From NCBI GenBank assembly GCA_913778145.1, contig CAJYVI010000020.1, positions 32,564 through 96,563 on the forward strand: a stretch of DNA of 64,000 nt, given 5' to 3'. The notes under the pieces were generated by a model. That model searched no databases, had not been told where the DNA came from, and saw only the letters and a program-made list of their open reading frames with translations. How positions within the stretch are numbered: the first letter of the stretch is position 1; every line of letters starts with the position of its first letter. The translations under genes and the position numbers were made by a program. This DNA comes from an uncultured Pseudocitrobacter sp. GTDB lineage: Bacteria > Pseudomonadota > Gammaproteobacteria > Enterobacterales > Enterobacteriaceae. This document shows positions 18,960 through 28,010 of this stretch, piece by piece.

Positions 18960-20195
18960 TCAATTCTCTTGTGGCACCTTTAACGGAATCGCCAGCACGC
19001 TGGCGGCGAAATAAAGGACCGCAATCACCCACAGCGTACCTTCCACGCCAAGGGGGTCGACGCATAGCGTGACGATCAGCGGCCCGGCGAAGTTGCTTAA
19101 GCCAGATCCTAAATTAAGGCAGGAAATTGCCGCGCCTTTGTTTTCCGGCAACAGCGCAGGGATCAGTGCGCTCAGCGGGCCGAAAGCGCCCAGGCCGATG
19201 GCGTAAATGGCCAGCGCGGCGAACAACGCCACGCCACTATGACCGAACAGCACCGGGGCGTAACACACCGCCAGCGATGCCGCGCCGCACAGCGTGCCGG
19301 AGAAAAAGACCACGGTTTTGCGCCAGCCGATGGTATCGCCCAGCCAACCGAAGAAGTATCCGGCAAAGATATTCAGCACATTAACCAGCCCCCAGATAGT
19401 CAGCCACTCCTGAATGCTGAAGCCAAAGCGCGGCAGATAGACCGGCATTAAAATCACCAGCGAGAATTTGCCGATATCGTTGATGGTTTTTACCAGCACC
19501 GCCAGGCGCATTTTCGGCTCTCGCGCCAGCACCATCAGCCCTTCCCCAAGCGCCGGTAGAATTTTACTCTCCGACTCGCGTGCCGGCTGTGCGCGGTTAA
19601 GCACCAGCGCACAGCCGCTGCCCGCCAGCACAAAAACGAAACCAATCAGCAAAGTGGTGGTTTCCCCACTACGCGGGATCATAAAGCCTGAAAACCACGG
19701 CGCGACGATGGTCATACCCACGCCAAAGGCAATCCAGAACCAGGACACCGCCCGCCCCAGAATGCGCGTTTCACAGCACTGGTTAATCCACACCAGAAAC
19801 GAGTAGGCAAAAAGCGGATAAGCCACCCCGCGCAGCGCATAGCTGGCGACCATCAGCGGATAGTTACCGTTCGGCAGCGCCCAGAAGATAAACGGCACCG
19901 AGCCGATAAAATAGACCAGCGTCGCCGCCCACATCAGGCGACGAATGCCGAGCACGCCTGCGCCAATTCCGGAGAACCAGGAAACCAGCGCCACGCACAG
20001 GCCGAACACCGACGACATCATGCTGATATCGTGCGCGTCGAAGCCGCGCTGTTGCAGCAGCGACGCCAGCCAGCTCTGCTCGATTGTCGCGCCGGTAATA
20101 AACAGAAAGACGCCAATAAAGCCCCACAACAGCTGACGCGGCAGGCCGATTCTCGCCCAGATGCCTTGTTGAATGTACACGCTATGTTCAGTCAT
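18960..20195 (-). CDS. MFS permease, polyol/CsbX-like family
   Basis: A 411-residue 12-helix major facilitator protein. The opening (LPRQLLWGFIGVFLFITGATIEQSWLAS, read in part) and the GWLGDTIGWRKT loop resemble the RbtT/DalT/CsbX polyol permease group. Substrate cannot be read from the sequence. It lies 53 bases downstream of the GPH transporter gene and in the same direction as GH28, so it may import a related sugar acid or breakdown product. It is absent from this position in E. coli, where osmF is next to bglX. Confidence 0.75.
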   Translation of the reverse strand: MTEHSVYIQQGIWARIGLPRQLLWGFIGVFLFITGATIEQSWLASLLQQRGFDAHDISMMSSVFGLCVALVSWFSGIGAGVLGIRRLMWAATLVYFIGSVPFIFWALPNGNYPLMVASYALRGVAYPLFAYSFLVWINQCCETRILGRAVSWFWIAFGVGMTIVAPWFSGFMIPRSGETTTLLIGFVFVLAGSGCALVLNRAQPARESESKILPALGEGLMVLAREPKMRLAVLVKTINDIGKFSLVILMPVYLPRFGFSIQEWLTIWGLVNVLNIFAGYFFGWLGDTIGWRKTVVFFSGTLCGAASLAVCYAPVLFGHSGVALFAALAIYAIGLGAFGPLSALIPALLPENKGAAISCLNLGSGLSNFAGPLIVTLCVDPLGVEGTLWVIAVLYFAASVLAIPLKVPQEN

Positions 20196-20248
20196 AAAGT
20201 TCAGTCAAAAAGTAAACCCGGCGCACAGGGCGCCGGGCGGGTTAATGA

Positions 20249-21808
20249 TTACGCGTTCTTCAACTGCACCGCGTTTTCTTTCGCTTTCATCAGGCTGCGG
20301 TTTACACAGCCAACGGAGTTATCTCCCCAGCACTGCTCGTAAGGCAGGCCGGTCAGCGATTCGATAACCTCTTTGGTTTCGGCGGTGACCGTCGCTTTGC
20401 TGCCGCCCTGTTTCAGGCGCGCCACTTCTTCGTTGAGAATCGCATGGGTGCGACCATTCACCTTGAACTGGAAGGCAGACCAGATCCCCCACGCGGTGAG
20501 GATCACCGGCAGAATAATCATGATGGCGAGGATCATGTTGATAGCCGACTGCGGCTGGCTGGTTTGCCCGGTAACAAAGCCGGACATCTGCAACGCCACG
20601 CCCACCAGGAAGATAGACAGCGCCTGAGACGCTTTACGCAGCAGGCTCATAAAGCCCGCAAAGATCCCTTCACGACGGTTACAGGTGAGAATTTCATCTA
20701 CATCGGCCACGAAGGTGTAGTTGTTCCATGGAATGGAATAGATACCGCCGCGCGCCAGGCCCGCAATCCCCGCCGCCAGATAGAGCAACACCATGCTGGT
20801 TGAACCGCTCAGGTAGGTGAAGGTGAACAAGGCAAAGGCAATTAACGCCATACTGGCCTGGGTGGCAAACGCGCGGGACGGCGAGTAGCGCAGGGTCAGC
20901 CAGGTGGCGACACCGACGCCGAAGAATTGCAGGCCGTTAATCGCACTCAGCAGGTTTGAGGCCACAATCGAGGATTTGGAGAGCGCAAAAACCACAAAGT
21001 AGGTGAAGACGGAGTTAAAGATATCCTGCCCCACTGAACCACCGAGATACATCCCCAGATGAGAACGGAAGGTTTTGATTTTTAAGGTAGAAACAAAATC
21101 GTAGTAGATATTGAAAATACGCGTTGATAGCGGCAGTTTCTCGGTGGTTTCGATGGTGCGCTCGCTCTGTTCGATCTCTTCGATTGAACGCTCCCAGGTG
21201 CCGAAATAGACGAAGAACAGCACAACCATAAATGAGACGGTAAAAATCGCCCCGGCGTAGAAGAAGGAATCCGCCGAATCGGAACCAAAATAGTTAATCA
21301 GACGGCCCGGCAGAAACGCAGCGGTAAAGCCGGCAAACTGCGCGATATACATACGGGCGCTGGTCAGTTTCGACCGTTTGGTGAAATCGGAGGTCATTTC
21401 CGCTGACAGCGTGTCGTACGGGATCAAAATCATCGAATAGACGATTTCAAACAGGATGTAGACCAGTAGATACATCCAGTAGTTGAAGCCTTCCACCCAC
21501 AGCAGGCTGTAAACCGACACCAGCGGAATGCTCAGCAGCAGGAAGAAGCGGCGACGGCCAAATCGACGGCCCAGCCAGGTTTTGTGGAAGTTATCGGAAA
21601 TGTAGCCCATCAGCGGGCACATAATCACATCGACAATACGCGCGACCGCAAACAGCGACCCGGCCTCAATTGGTGTCAGGCCGCAGAAGGTGGTTAAGAA
21701 GAACAGCAACCAGGCGCTGACCAGCGTGAAGGCCCCGGAACCAATCACATCCGCCAGGCCGTAACAGACATAGTTATGGAGTTTTATCTCCCTGACTTTT
21801 TTTATCAT
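20249..21808 (-). CDS. GPH-family oligosaccharide:cation symporter (TogT-like)
   Basis: A 519-residue MelB-type transporter with about 12 helices. The N-terminal Asp-bearing helix and YGLADVIGSG, the MGYISDNF loop and the R-rich GRRFGRRRFFLL loop are characteristic of glycoside-pentoside-hexuronide symporters. Overall it resembles oligogalacturonide transporters of the TogT group, and the adjoining GH28 gene supports a pectin-oligomer substrate. Its start codon is preceded by an AAGGGGAT ribosome site 66 bases after the GH28 stop, so the genes are likely cotranscribed. Confidence 0.78.
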   Translation of the reverse strand: MIKKVREIKLHNYVCYGLADVIGSGAFTLVSAWLLFFLTTFCGLTPIEAGSLFAVARIVDVIMCPLMGYISDNFHKTWLGRRFGRRRFFLLLSIPLVSVYSLLWVEGFNYWMYLLVYILFEIVYSMILIPYDTLSAEMTSDFTKRSKLTSARMYIAQFAGFTAAFLPGRLINYFGSDSADSFFYAGAIFTVSFMVVLFFVYFGTWERSIEEIEQSERTIETTEKLPLSTRIFNIYYDFVSTLKIKTFRSHLGMYLGGSVGQDIFNSVFTYFVVFALSKSSIVASNLLSAINGLQFFGVGVATWLTLRYSPSRAFATQASMALIAFALFTFTYLSGSTSMVLLYLAAGIAGLARGGIYSIPWNNYTFVADVDEILTCNRREGIFAGFMSLLRKASQALSIFLVGVALQMSGFVTGQTSQPQSAINMILAIMIILPVILTAWGIWSAFQFKVNGRTHAILNEEVARLKQGGSKATVTAETKEVIESLTGLPYEQCWGDNSVGCVNRSLMKAKENAVQLKNA

Positions 21809-21874
21809 TTTTCCATCCCCTTAGACTGACATCCGGCGATAGCGGCCCCAGAGCCGCGCCGCCGCTCTGAATGC

Positions 21875-23212
21875 TTATTTTTCGTTCACTATCACCACAT
21901 CCTGCGGATGCCAGCCTGCGGGCAACGGTATCGGCCGCACGGCGTTGAACTCGCGCAGCACCAGCCCGGCTACGCCGTCGGCATACAGTGCCGGAAGCCC
22001 GCCTGGATAAGGTTCAACGCCCCATGCGCGCCCGGTTTGTGGGTTTACCAGATAGGCATTATCCAGCCCCATGCCGGTCGGTTTCGCCGGGTTGCACGGC
22101 GGGCGAACGTCAAAGCAGCCCTGCTCCTGCGCATCGCCCTTCACCTGCTGAAGCTGAACGCCGTTAAACGTGATGTCGTGGATATCGCCTGCGGTTTCAC
22201 TGTGCAGGTTGATTGCCCCTTCGCTGATGCCAGAAAGGTTGCTGAACGTGATGTGCGTAATCTGCCCGGCGGCAACCTGCGGATCGCGACGGCGGGCGGA
22301 GAGATAAACCGGGTCAGCCTTTCCCCAGTGGCACGGATGACCGTGGCGGCAATCAAACAGAATGTTGCTAAAGCTCATCTGGCTGAACGCGCCGCCATCG
22401 CGCGACACCAGGCCGATGCCGCGATTGGACTCAAAAATGGTGCAGTTGCTGACAATGATATGGCTGATATCCGCCGCCGTTTCGGTGCCCACTTTGATGG
22501 CGCAGCTTTTCGAACGGATGATGCAGTTGTTCACCACCACATGGCGGGTCGGCTGCTGCAGAGCGGGCGCTTTACGGGTGGTTTTCAGGCAAATGCCGTC
22601 ATCGGCGGCGCTGAAGTAGCTATCGCTGATGTGCACAAACTGGCAGCTGTCGAGATCCAGCGCGTCGGTATTGGAGAGCGCCAGATCGTTGTCGATGGTT
22701 AAGCGGTGAATGAAAATATGTTTGCAGCTCACCAGATGCGCGGTCCACATCGGCGAATCCGCCAGCGTGATATCGCACAACCGCACCTGCTCGCACCCTT
22801 CCAGCACCAGCAGACGCGGGCGCTGCGCGGCAGGCTGACGATAGCCCTGCGCATCGGCCTGCGGCGCAAACCAGGCTGCCGCATTGCCTTCCACGCGCCC
22901 TTCCCCGCTGAGGGTTACCTGGCGCTGATTGCGGGCATACAGCAGCGCCATATGCGACAACTCAGCCATGGACTGCGTCAGGTCTGCCGGGTAATCCGCC
23001 GCGTTCGGGCTGGCGCGCAGGCAGGCTCCGGCTTCCAGGTGCAGGGTAAAATGGGACGGTAGCACCAGCGTGCCGGTCAACCAGATGCCGGGCGGAATGC
23101 TCAACGTACCGCCTCCTGCCGCCGCGATCGTATCAATCATCTGCTGCAACTGCGCCGTAACCGGACGCGTGCCGGTATTATCAAGCCCGGCATGTTCAAG
23201 GGAGAGTTTCAT
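21875..23212 (-). CDS. Cytoplasmic GH28 family glycoside hydrolase
   Basis: A 445-residue right-handed beta-helix protein of the polygalacturonase family. The NTD motif (181-183) and the DD pair (204-205, in AADDGICLK) give the three catalytic Asp. The usual GHG and RIK motifs are not seen; equivalent places read KVGTE (240-244) and NRGIGLVSRDGG (263-274). No signal peptide is present, so it should act on imported oligomers, perhaps modified or rhamnose-containing galacturonides. First gene of a unit with the GPH and MFS transporters. A CRP-like site lies upstream. Confidence 0.82.
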   Translation of the reverse strand: MKLSLEHAGLDNTGTRPVTAQLQQMIDTIAAAGGGTLSIPPGIWLTGTLVLPSHFTLHLEAGACLRASPNAADYPADLTQSMAELSHMALLYARNQRQVTLSGEGRVEGNAAAWFAPQADAQGYRQPAAQRPRLLVLEGCEQVRLCDITLADSPMWTAHLVSCKHIFIHRLTIDNDLALSNTDALDLDSCQFVHISDSYFSAADDGICLKTTRKAPALQQPTRHVVVNNCIIRSKSCAIKVGTETAADISHIIVSNCTIFESNRGIGLVSRDGGAFSQMSFSNILFDCRHGHPCHWGKADPVYLSARRRDPQVAAGQITHITFSNLSGISEGAINLHSETAGDIHDITFNGVQLQQVKGDAQEQGCFDVRPPCNPAKPTGMGLDNAYLVNPQTGRAWGVEPYPGGLPALYADGVAGLVLREFNAVRPIPLPAGWHPQDVVIVNEK

Positions 23213-23538
23213 TGCGCTACCTGTTTGATTTGCGATAGCCGCATTTAACGAAGTTTTCGCCCTTAGCTCGCGCGCTGTTTCCAGGCTTTTTTACGTAATA
23301 GTGAAAATCATCACGTCCGCCGAACGGGGGAGAAATAGCTTTTGATGGCGCGCACAAAATCGACGACGCAGAGGAAAGGGAAATGCGTTGAAAGTCACAT
23401 TTTCATCGGCGAGGAGGGATAAAAGCGCGAGCAAAATGGTGGGGATAGTGAAATGTAATTGTGGAAGGTGACGATGTTCACGGAAGTGGGAAATGGGTGG
23501 AGGATGGGGATTGATTTTTGGTGGGTGCGGTGGATGCT
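23213..23538. other. Intergenic region upstream of the GH28 gene
   Basis: About 325 bases with no credible gene. It holds the promoter of the GH28-GPH-MFS unit (minus strand) including a CRP-like site at 23300-23315. The distal half is a purine-rich plus-strand stretch with no recognised motif before the large inverted repeat. Confidence 0.5.
23300..23315. promoter_or_regulatory. CRP-like site upstream of the GH28 operon
   Basis: AGTGAAAATCATCACG has the GTGA-N6-TCAC core of CRP sites and lies 88 bases before the GH28 start codon, a usual position for catabolite activation of a carbohydrate operon. Identified by pattern only. Confidence 0.5.
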
Positions 23539-23539
23539 G

Positions 23540-23647
23540 CCCCTCACCCCGGCCCTCACCCGCAGGGAGAGGGGGAAAACCAGCGAAGAACAATTAGACT
23601 GGCACGATCGGTTCCCTCTCCCTGCGGGAGAGGGTTAGGGTGAGGGG
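23540..23647. repeat. Large imperfect inverted repeat downstream of bglX
   Basis: Arms of about 34 bases (23540-23573 and 23614-23647) built from CCCTCACCC, CGCAGGGAGAGGG and their complements pair around a 40-base loop. Sequences of this kind (CTCTCCCTGCGGGAGAGGG) recur between genes in enterobacteria. It lies 8 bases past the bglX stop and may act as its terminator or transcript stabiliser. Confidence 0.75.
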
Positions 23648-23654
23648 TGAGAGC

Positions 23655-25952
23655 CTACTTCAGCTCAAACTCCCCCTGCTTCACGCGCGCCGAATCCACG
23701 CCGATAAAGACATTGAATTTGCCCGGCTCCGCATCGTATTTCATGCTCTGATTCCAGAACTTCAGCGCCTCTACGTCAATCGGGAAGCTGACGGTTTGCG
23801 TTTCACCCGGTTTCAGCGTCACTTTCTCAAAGCCTTTCAGCTGTTTTACCGGGCGACTCATTGATGCGGTCACATCCTGCAAATACATCTGAATCACCGT
23901 CGCGCCTTCGCGTTTGCCGCTGTTGGTAACGTCTACGCTGGCGGTGACCTTGCCGTCGCGCGTCATCGACGGTGCCGACATTTTCACGTCAGAAACGGTG
24001 AACGTGGTGTAGCTCAGGCCATAGCCGAACGGATACAGCGGGCCGTTGGCTTCATCGAAGTAGCGCGAGGTGTACTTGTTCGGTTTATCCGCATTATACG
24101 GGCGACCGGTGTTGAGATGGCTGTAGTAAACCGGGATCTGGCCCACTGAACGCGGGAAGGACATCGGCAGTTTACCGGACGGGTTGTAGTCACCGAACAG
24201 CACGTCAGCGATAGCATTACCGCCTTCGGTACCGGCAAACCAGGTTTCCAGAATTGCGTCAGCCTGCTGATCTTCTTTCACCAGCGCCAGCGGACGCCCA
24301 TTCATCAGCACCAGCACCAGCGGTTTACCGGTAGCTTTTAGCGCGGCAATCAGGTCGCGCTGGCTTTGCGGGATCTCGATATTGGTGCGGCTGGAGGCTT
24401 CATGTGCCATCCCCTGCGCTTCGCCCACTACGGCCACCACGACGTCGGATTGTTTCGCCGCCGCCACCGCTTCATCAATCATCGCCTGCGGGGAGCGCGG
24501 GTCAACTTTGACCGCTTCTTCATACAGGTTCAGGAAATCGACAATGCCTTTATCATTGGTGACGTTCGCGCCTTTGGCGTAAACCACTTTGCCCTTATCA
24601 CCTAACGCGTTTTGAATCCCGGTGAGTACGGTCACCGATTGGTCTGCCACGCCAGCTGCCGACCAGCTGCCCATCACATCACGTTTACTGTCGGCCAGTG
24701 GGCCAACCACCGCCACGGTACCGGATTTTTTCAGCGGCAGCGTCTCAAGACGATTTTTCAGCAGCACCAGGCTTTCACGCGCGACAGCGCGCGCATCTTT
24801 GCGATGCAGGCGGCTTTCAGCATTGGTGTCCTGCGGGTCTGATTCTTTCGGCCCAAGGTGGCTGTACGGGTCGTTAAACAGCCCCATGTCATATTTAACG
24901 TTCAGCACGTGACGCGCGGCATCGTCCAGTTCCGCCATTGTCACTTTGCCTGATTTCACCAGCCCCGGCAGGTATTTGCTGTAGTATTCGTCGCTCATAC
25001 TCATGTTGATGCCGGACTTCAGCGCCACGCGTACCGCATCTTCCGGGTCGGAGGCGGTGCCGTGTTTAATCAGCTCTTTAATCGCCCCGTGGTCGGAAAC
25101 GGTAATACCCTTGAAACCCCACTTATCGCGCAGGATCTCTTTGAGCAACCACGCGTCCGAGGTTGCAGGCGTGCCGTTCAGCGAGTTCAGCGCGACCATC
25201 ACCGCACCGCTGCCCGCATCCAGCCCCGCTTTGTACGGCGGCATATAGTCGTTAAACAGGCGCTGCGAACTCATATCAACGGTGTTGTACTCTTTCCCGC
25301 CCTCAACCGCGCCGTAGGCGGCGAAGTGTTTTACGCTGGTCATCACCGAATAGCGATCCGCCGGGCTTTTGCCCTGCATCGCTTCCACCATGGTTTTGCC
25401 CATGATTGAGGTCAAATAGGTATCTTCGCCAAAGCCTTCCGAAGCACGGCCCCAGCGCGGGTCGCGCGAGACGTCAACCATCGGCGCCCAGGTCATATTC
25501 AGGCCATCATCCGCCGCTTCATAAGCAGACACGCGGCCTACGGTGCGCACCGCATCAAGGTTAAAGCTGGACGCCAGGCCGAGGCTAATCGGGAAGACAG
25601 TTCGCTGGCCATGTAGCACGTCGTAGGCGAAGAACAGTGGAATTTTCAGGCGGCTCAGTTCCATCACCTGATCCTGCATTTTGCGGATATCCTGGCGGGT
25701 GACGGTGTTAAAGATAGCCCCAACCTGGCCTTCTTTAATCATGTCGCGAATCGCCTCTTTCGGGTTATCCGGGCCGACGCTTATCAAACGAAGCTGACCA
25801 ATTTTTTCATCAACTGTCATCTTTTGGAGCAGCCCGGTAACGAACGCATCTCGTGCCTCGGGCGTCAAAGGGTGATTGCCGAACAGATCTTCCGCCAGCG
25901 CGGGTTGCAGCGCCAGGCTCACGGCGACGCCTACAGAACATAACCATTTCAT
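23655..25952 (-). CDS. bglX: Periplasmic beta-glucosidase BglX
   Basis: A 765-residue GH3 enzyme, the E. coli length. The signal peptide ends at ALA (residue 20). The catalytic nucleophile is D287 in TVSDHG; the GH3 N domain, the C domain with EAQGMAHEASSR carrying the acid/base region, and a C-terminal fibronectin III-like domain are all present. It hydrolyses beta-linked disaccharides in the periplasm. It is divergent from dld across 193 bases, as in E. coli, but its downstream neighbour is the GH28/GPH block instead of osmF. Confidence 0.96.
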   Translation of the reverse strand: MKWLCSVGVAVSLALQPALAEDLFGNHPLTPEARDAFVTGLLQKMTVDEKIGQLRLISVGPDNPKEAIRDMIKEGQVGAIFNTVTRQDIRKMQDQVMELSRLKIPLFFAYDVLHGQRTVFPISLGLASSFNLDAVRTVGRVSAYEAADDGLNMTWAPMVDVSRDPRWGRASEGFGEDTYLTSIMGKTMVEAMQGKSPADRYSVMTSVKHFAAYGAVEGGKEYNTVDMSSQRLFNDYMPPYKAGLDAGSGAVMVALNSLNGTPATSDAWLLKEILRDKWGFKGITVSDHGAIKELIKHGTASDPEDAVRVALKSGINMSMSDEYYSKYLPGLVKSGKVTMAELDDAARHVLNVKYDMGLFNDPYSHLGPKESDPQDTNAESRLHRKDARAVARESLVLLKNRLETLPLKKSGTVAVVGPLADSKRDVMGSWSAAGVADQSVTVLTGIQNALGDKGKVVYAKGANVTNDKGIVDFLNLYEEAVKVDPRSPQAMIDEAVAAAKQSDVVVAVVGEAQGMAHEASSRTNIEIPQSQRDLIAALKATGKPLVLVLMNGRPLALVKEDQQADAILETWFAGTEGGNAIADVLFGDYNPSGKLPMSFPRSVGQIPVYYSHLNTGRPYNADKPNKYTSRYFDEANGPLYPFGYGLSYTTFTVSDVKMSAPSMTRDGKVTASVDVTNSGKREGATVIQMYLQDVTASMSRPVKQLKGFEKVTLKPGETQTVSFPIDVEALKFWNQSMKYDAEPGKFNVFIGVDSARVKQGEFELK

Positions 25953-26145
25953 GTTGTTAGTCTCTTTATTCCATGCCAGTCAATCGGCGAAAGTTGATGA
26001 AAAACCGCAGTTTGCCATAAGCCTAAACGGCTGAGGAGCAGAAAGCGAAGGTTATTCTCTGAATTTTCGAAACATTCATACTCCCAATAAATCTGCAAAG
26101 CGCTATTCTTAGGGACGACAAATTAGTCTCACCACAAGGAGTGGA

Positions 26146-27912
26146 ATGATGTCTGCACAAGCCACCACTGATAATAAAGCGCTAATTAACGAACTCACCC
26201 GTCTGGTCGGTCACGCTCACCTGTTGACCGATCCGGCGAAAACCGCCCGCTATCGTAAGGGCTTCCGCTCCGGTCACGGTGACGCGCTGGCCGTTGTCTT
26301 CCCCGGTTCACTGCTTGAACTGTGGCGCGTACTCAACGCCTGCGTGAACGCGGATAAAATCATTCTGATGCAGGCGGCAAACACCGGCCTGACCGAAGGC
26401 TCAACGCCGAGCGGCAACGATTACGATCGCGAAATTGTCATCATCAGTACCCTGCGTCTTGATAAGCTGCATCTGCTCGATAAGGGCGAACAAGTGCTGG
26501 CCTGGCCGGGTACCACGCTCTATTCTCTGGAAAAAGCGCTTAAGCCGCTGGGACGCGAGCCACACTCTGTGATTGGCTCTTCCTGCATTGGGGCATCGGT
26601 TATCGGCGGGATCTGCAACAACTCCGGCGGATCGCTGGTGCAGCGCGGCCCGGCGTATACCGAAATGTCGCTGTTTGCCCGTATTGACGAGAACGGCAAG
26701 CTGACGCTGGTTAACCACCTGGGCATTGATCTGGGTGAAACGCCGGAGCAGATCCTCAGCAAACTCGATGATGAACGCGTAAAAGACAGCGACGTGCGCC
26801 ACGATGGCCGCCACGCGCACGATCACGATTACGTCACCCGCGTACGCGATGTCGAAGCCGACACTCCGGCCCGCTACAACGCCGACCCGGCACGCCTGTT
26901 CGAATCATCCGGCTGCGCGGGCAAACTGGCCGTCTTCGCCGTGCGCCTGGACACCTTCCCGGCGGAAAAACGTCAGCAGGTGTTTTACATCGGCACCAAT
27001 CAGCCGGACGTGCTGACGGAAATCCGTCGCCACATTCTGGCGGAATTTAAAAACCTGCCGGTAGCAGGCGAATATATGCATCGTGATATTTACGATATCG
27101 CCGAGCAGTACGGCAAAGATACCTTCCTGATGATCGACAAACTCGGCACCGACAAAATGCCGTTCTTCTTCACCCTGAAGGGGCGCACCGACGCGATGCT
27201 GGAAAAGGTGTCGCTGTTTAAGCCGCACTTTACCGACCGTTTTATGCAGAAAGTCGGCCACGTCTTCCCGGCGCACCTTCCGGCACGCATGAAACAGTGG
27301 CGCGATAAATATGAGCATCACCTGCTGCTGAAAATGGCGGGCGACGGTATTGAAGAAGCGCAGGCCTGGCTGGCGGAGTACTTCAAACAGGCGGAAGGCG
27401 GCTATTTTGTCTGTACTGCCGAAGAGGGCAGCAAAGCCTTCCTGCACCGTTTTGCGGCGGCGGGCGCGGCCATTCGCTATCAGGCAGTTCACGCTGATGA
27501 AGTCGAGGATATTCTGGCGCTGGATATTGCCCTGCGTCGTAACGATACCGAGTGGTTTGAGCATCTGCCGCCGGAAATCGATAGCCAGCTGGTGCATAAG
27601 CTCTACTACGGCCACTTTATGTGTCACGTGTTCCATCAGGATTACATCGTCAAAAAAGGCGTGGACGCACACGAGCTGAAAGAAAAAATGCTGGTGCTGC
27701 TGCGCGAACGCGGCGCGCAGTATCCGGCGGAACATAACGTTGGACATCTGTACGAAGCCGCCGACAGCTTAAAACGTTTTTATCGTGAAAACGATCCGAC
27801 GAACAGCATGAACCCCGGCATCGGTAAAACCAGTAAACAGAAATACTGGGGCGAAGGAAAGCCGCAGAATAATCACGTTCCTGCCACAAGCGACGAGCCC
27901 TCCCTGAAATAA
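26146..27912 (+). CDS. dld: Quinone-dependent D-lactate dehydrogenase
   Basis: A membrane-associated flavoprotein that oxidises D-lactate to pyruvate and feeds electrons to quinone. The N-terminal FAD-binding domain (about 40-220) includes NTGLTEGSTP and GSSCIGASVIGGICNNSGGS; the C-terminal cap and membrane-binding domains follow. At 588 residues it is about 17 longer than E. coli Dld, the extra being a polar tail after the conserved GIGKTSK. Two adjacent ATGs (26146, 26149) can start it; the ribosome site is AAGGAG. Confidence 0.96.
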   Translation: MMSAQATTDNKALINELTRLVGHAHLLTDPAKTARYRKGFRSGHGDALAVVFPGSLLELWRVLNACVNADKIILMQAANTGLTEGSTPSGNDYDREIVIISTLRLDKLHLLDKGEQVLAWPGTTLYSLEKALKPLGREPHSVIGSSCIGASVIGGICNNSGGSLVQRGPAYTEMSLFARIDENGKLTLVNHLGIDLGETPEQILSKLDDERVKDSDVRHDGRHAHDHDYVTRVRDVEADTPARYNADPARLFESSGCAGKLAVFAVRLDTFPAEKRQQVFYIGTNQPDVLTEIRRHILAEFKNLPVAGEYMHRDIYDIAEQYGKDTFLMIDKLGTDKMPFFFTLKGRTDAMLEKVSLFKPHFTDRFMQKVGHVFPAHLPARMKQWRDKYEHHLLLKMAGDGIEEAQAWLAEYFKQAEGGYFVCTAEEGSKAFLHRFAAAGAAIRYQAVHADEVEDILALDIALRRNDTEWFEHLPPEIDSQLVHKLYYGHFMCHVFHQDYIVKKGVDAHELKEKMLVLLRERGAQYPAEHNVGHLYEAADSLKRFYRENDPTNSMNPGIGKTSKQKYWGEGKPQNNHVPATSDEPSLK

Positions 27913-27962
27913 GGGGGACGGATTGTTATTCAGGTTCGCGCCGTATTAGAGTGGGTGAATGA

Positions 27963-27994
27963 CGCCGGGGGAACGCTTCTCCGGCGATTTTTTT
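27963..27994 (+). terminator. Terminator after dld
   Basis: Stem CGCCGG(G)GGA / TCTCCGGCG with loop ACGCT, followed by ATTTTTTT. It ends only 16 bases before the start codon of the next gene, so that gene's leader overlaps it. Confidence 0.85.
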
Positions 27995-28010
27995 CACGAG
28001 GAATCTGAGT

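Noticed and set aside
23540..23647. Large inverted repeat as an insertion-sequence remnant
   Set aside because: There is no coding content between the arms, and the motif is a common enterobacterial intergenic palindrome.
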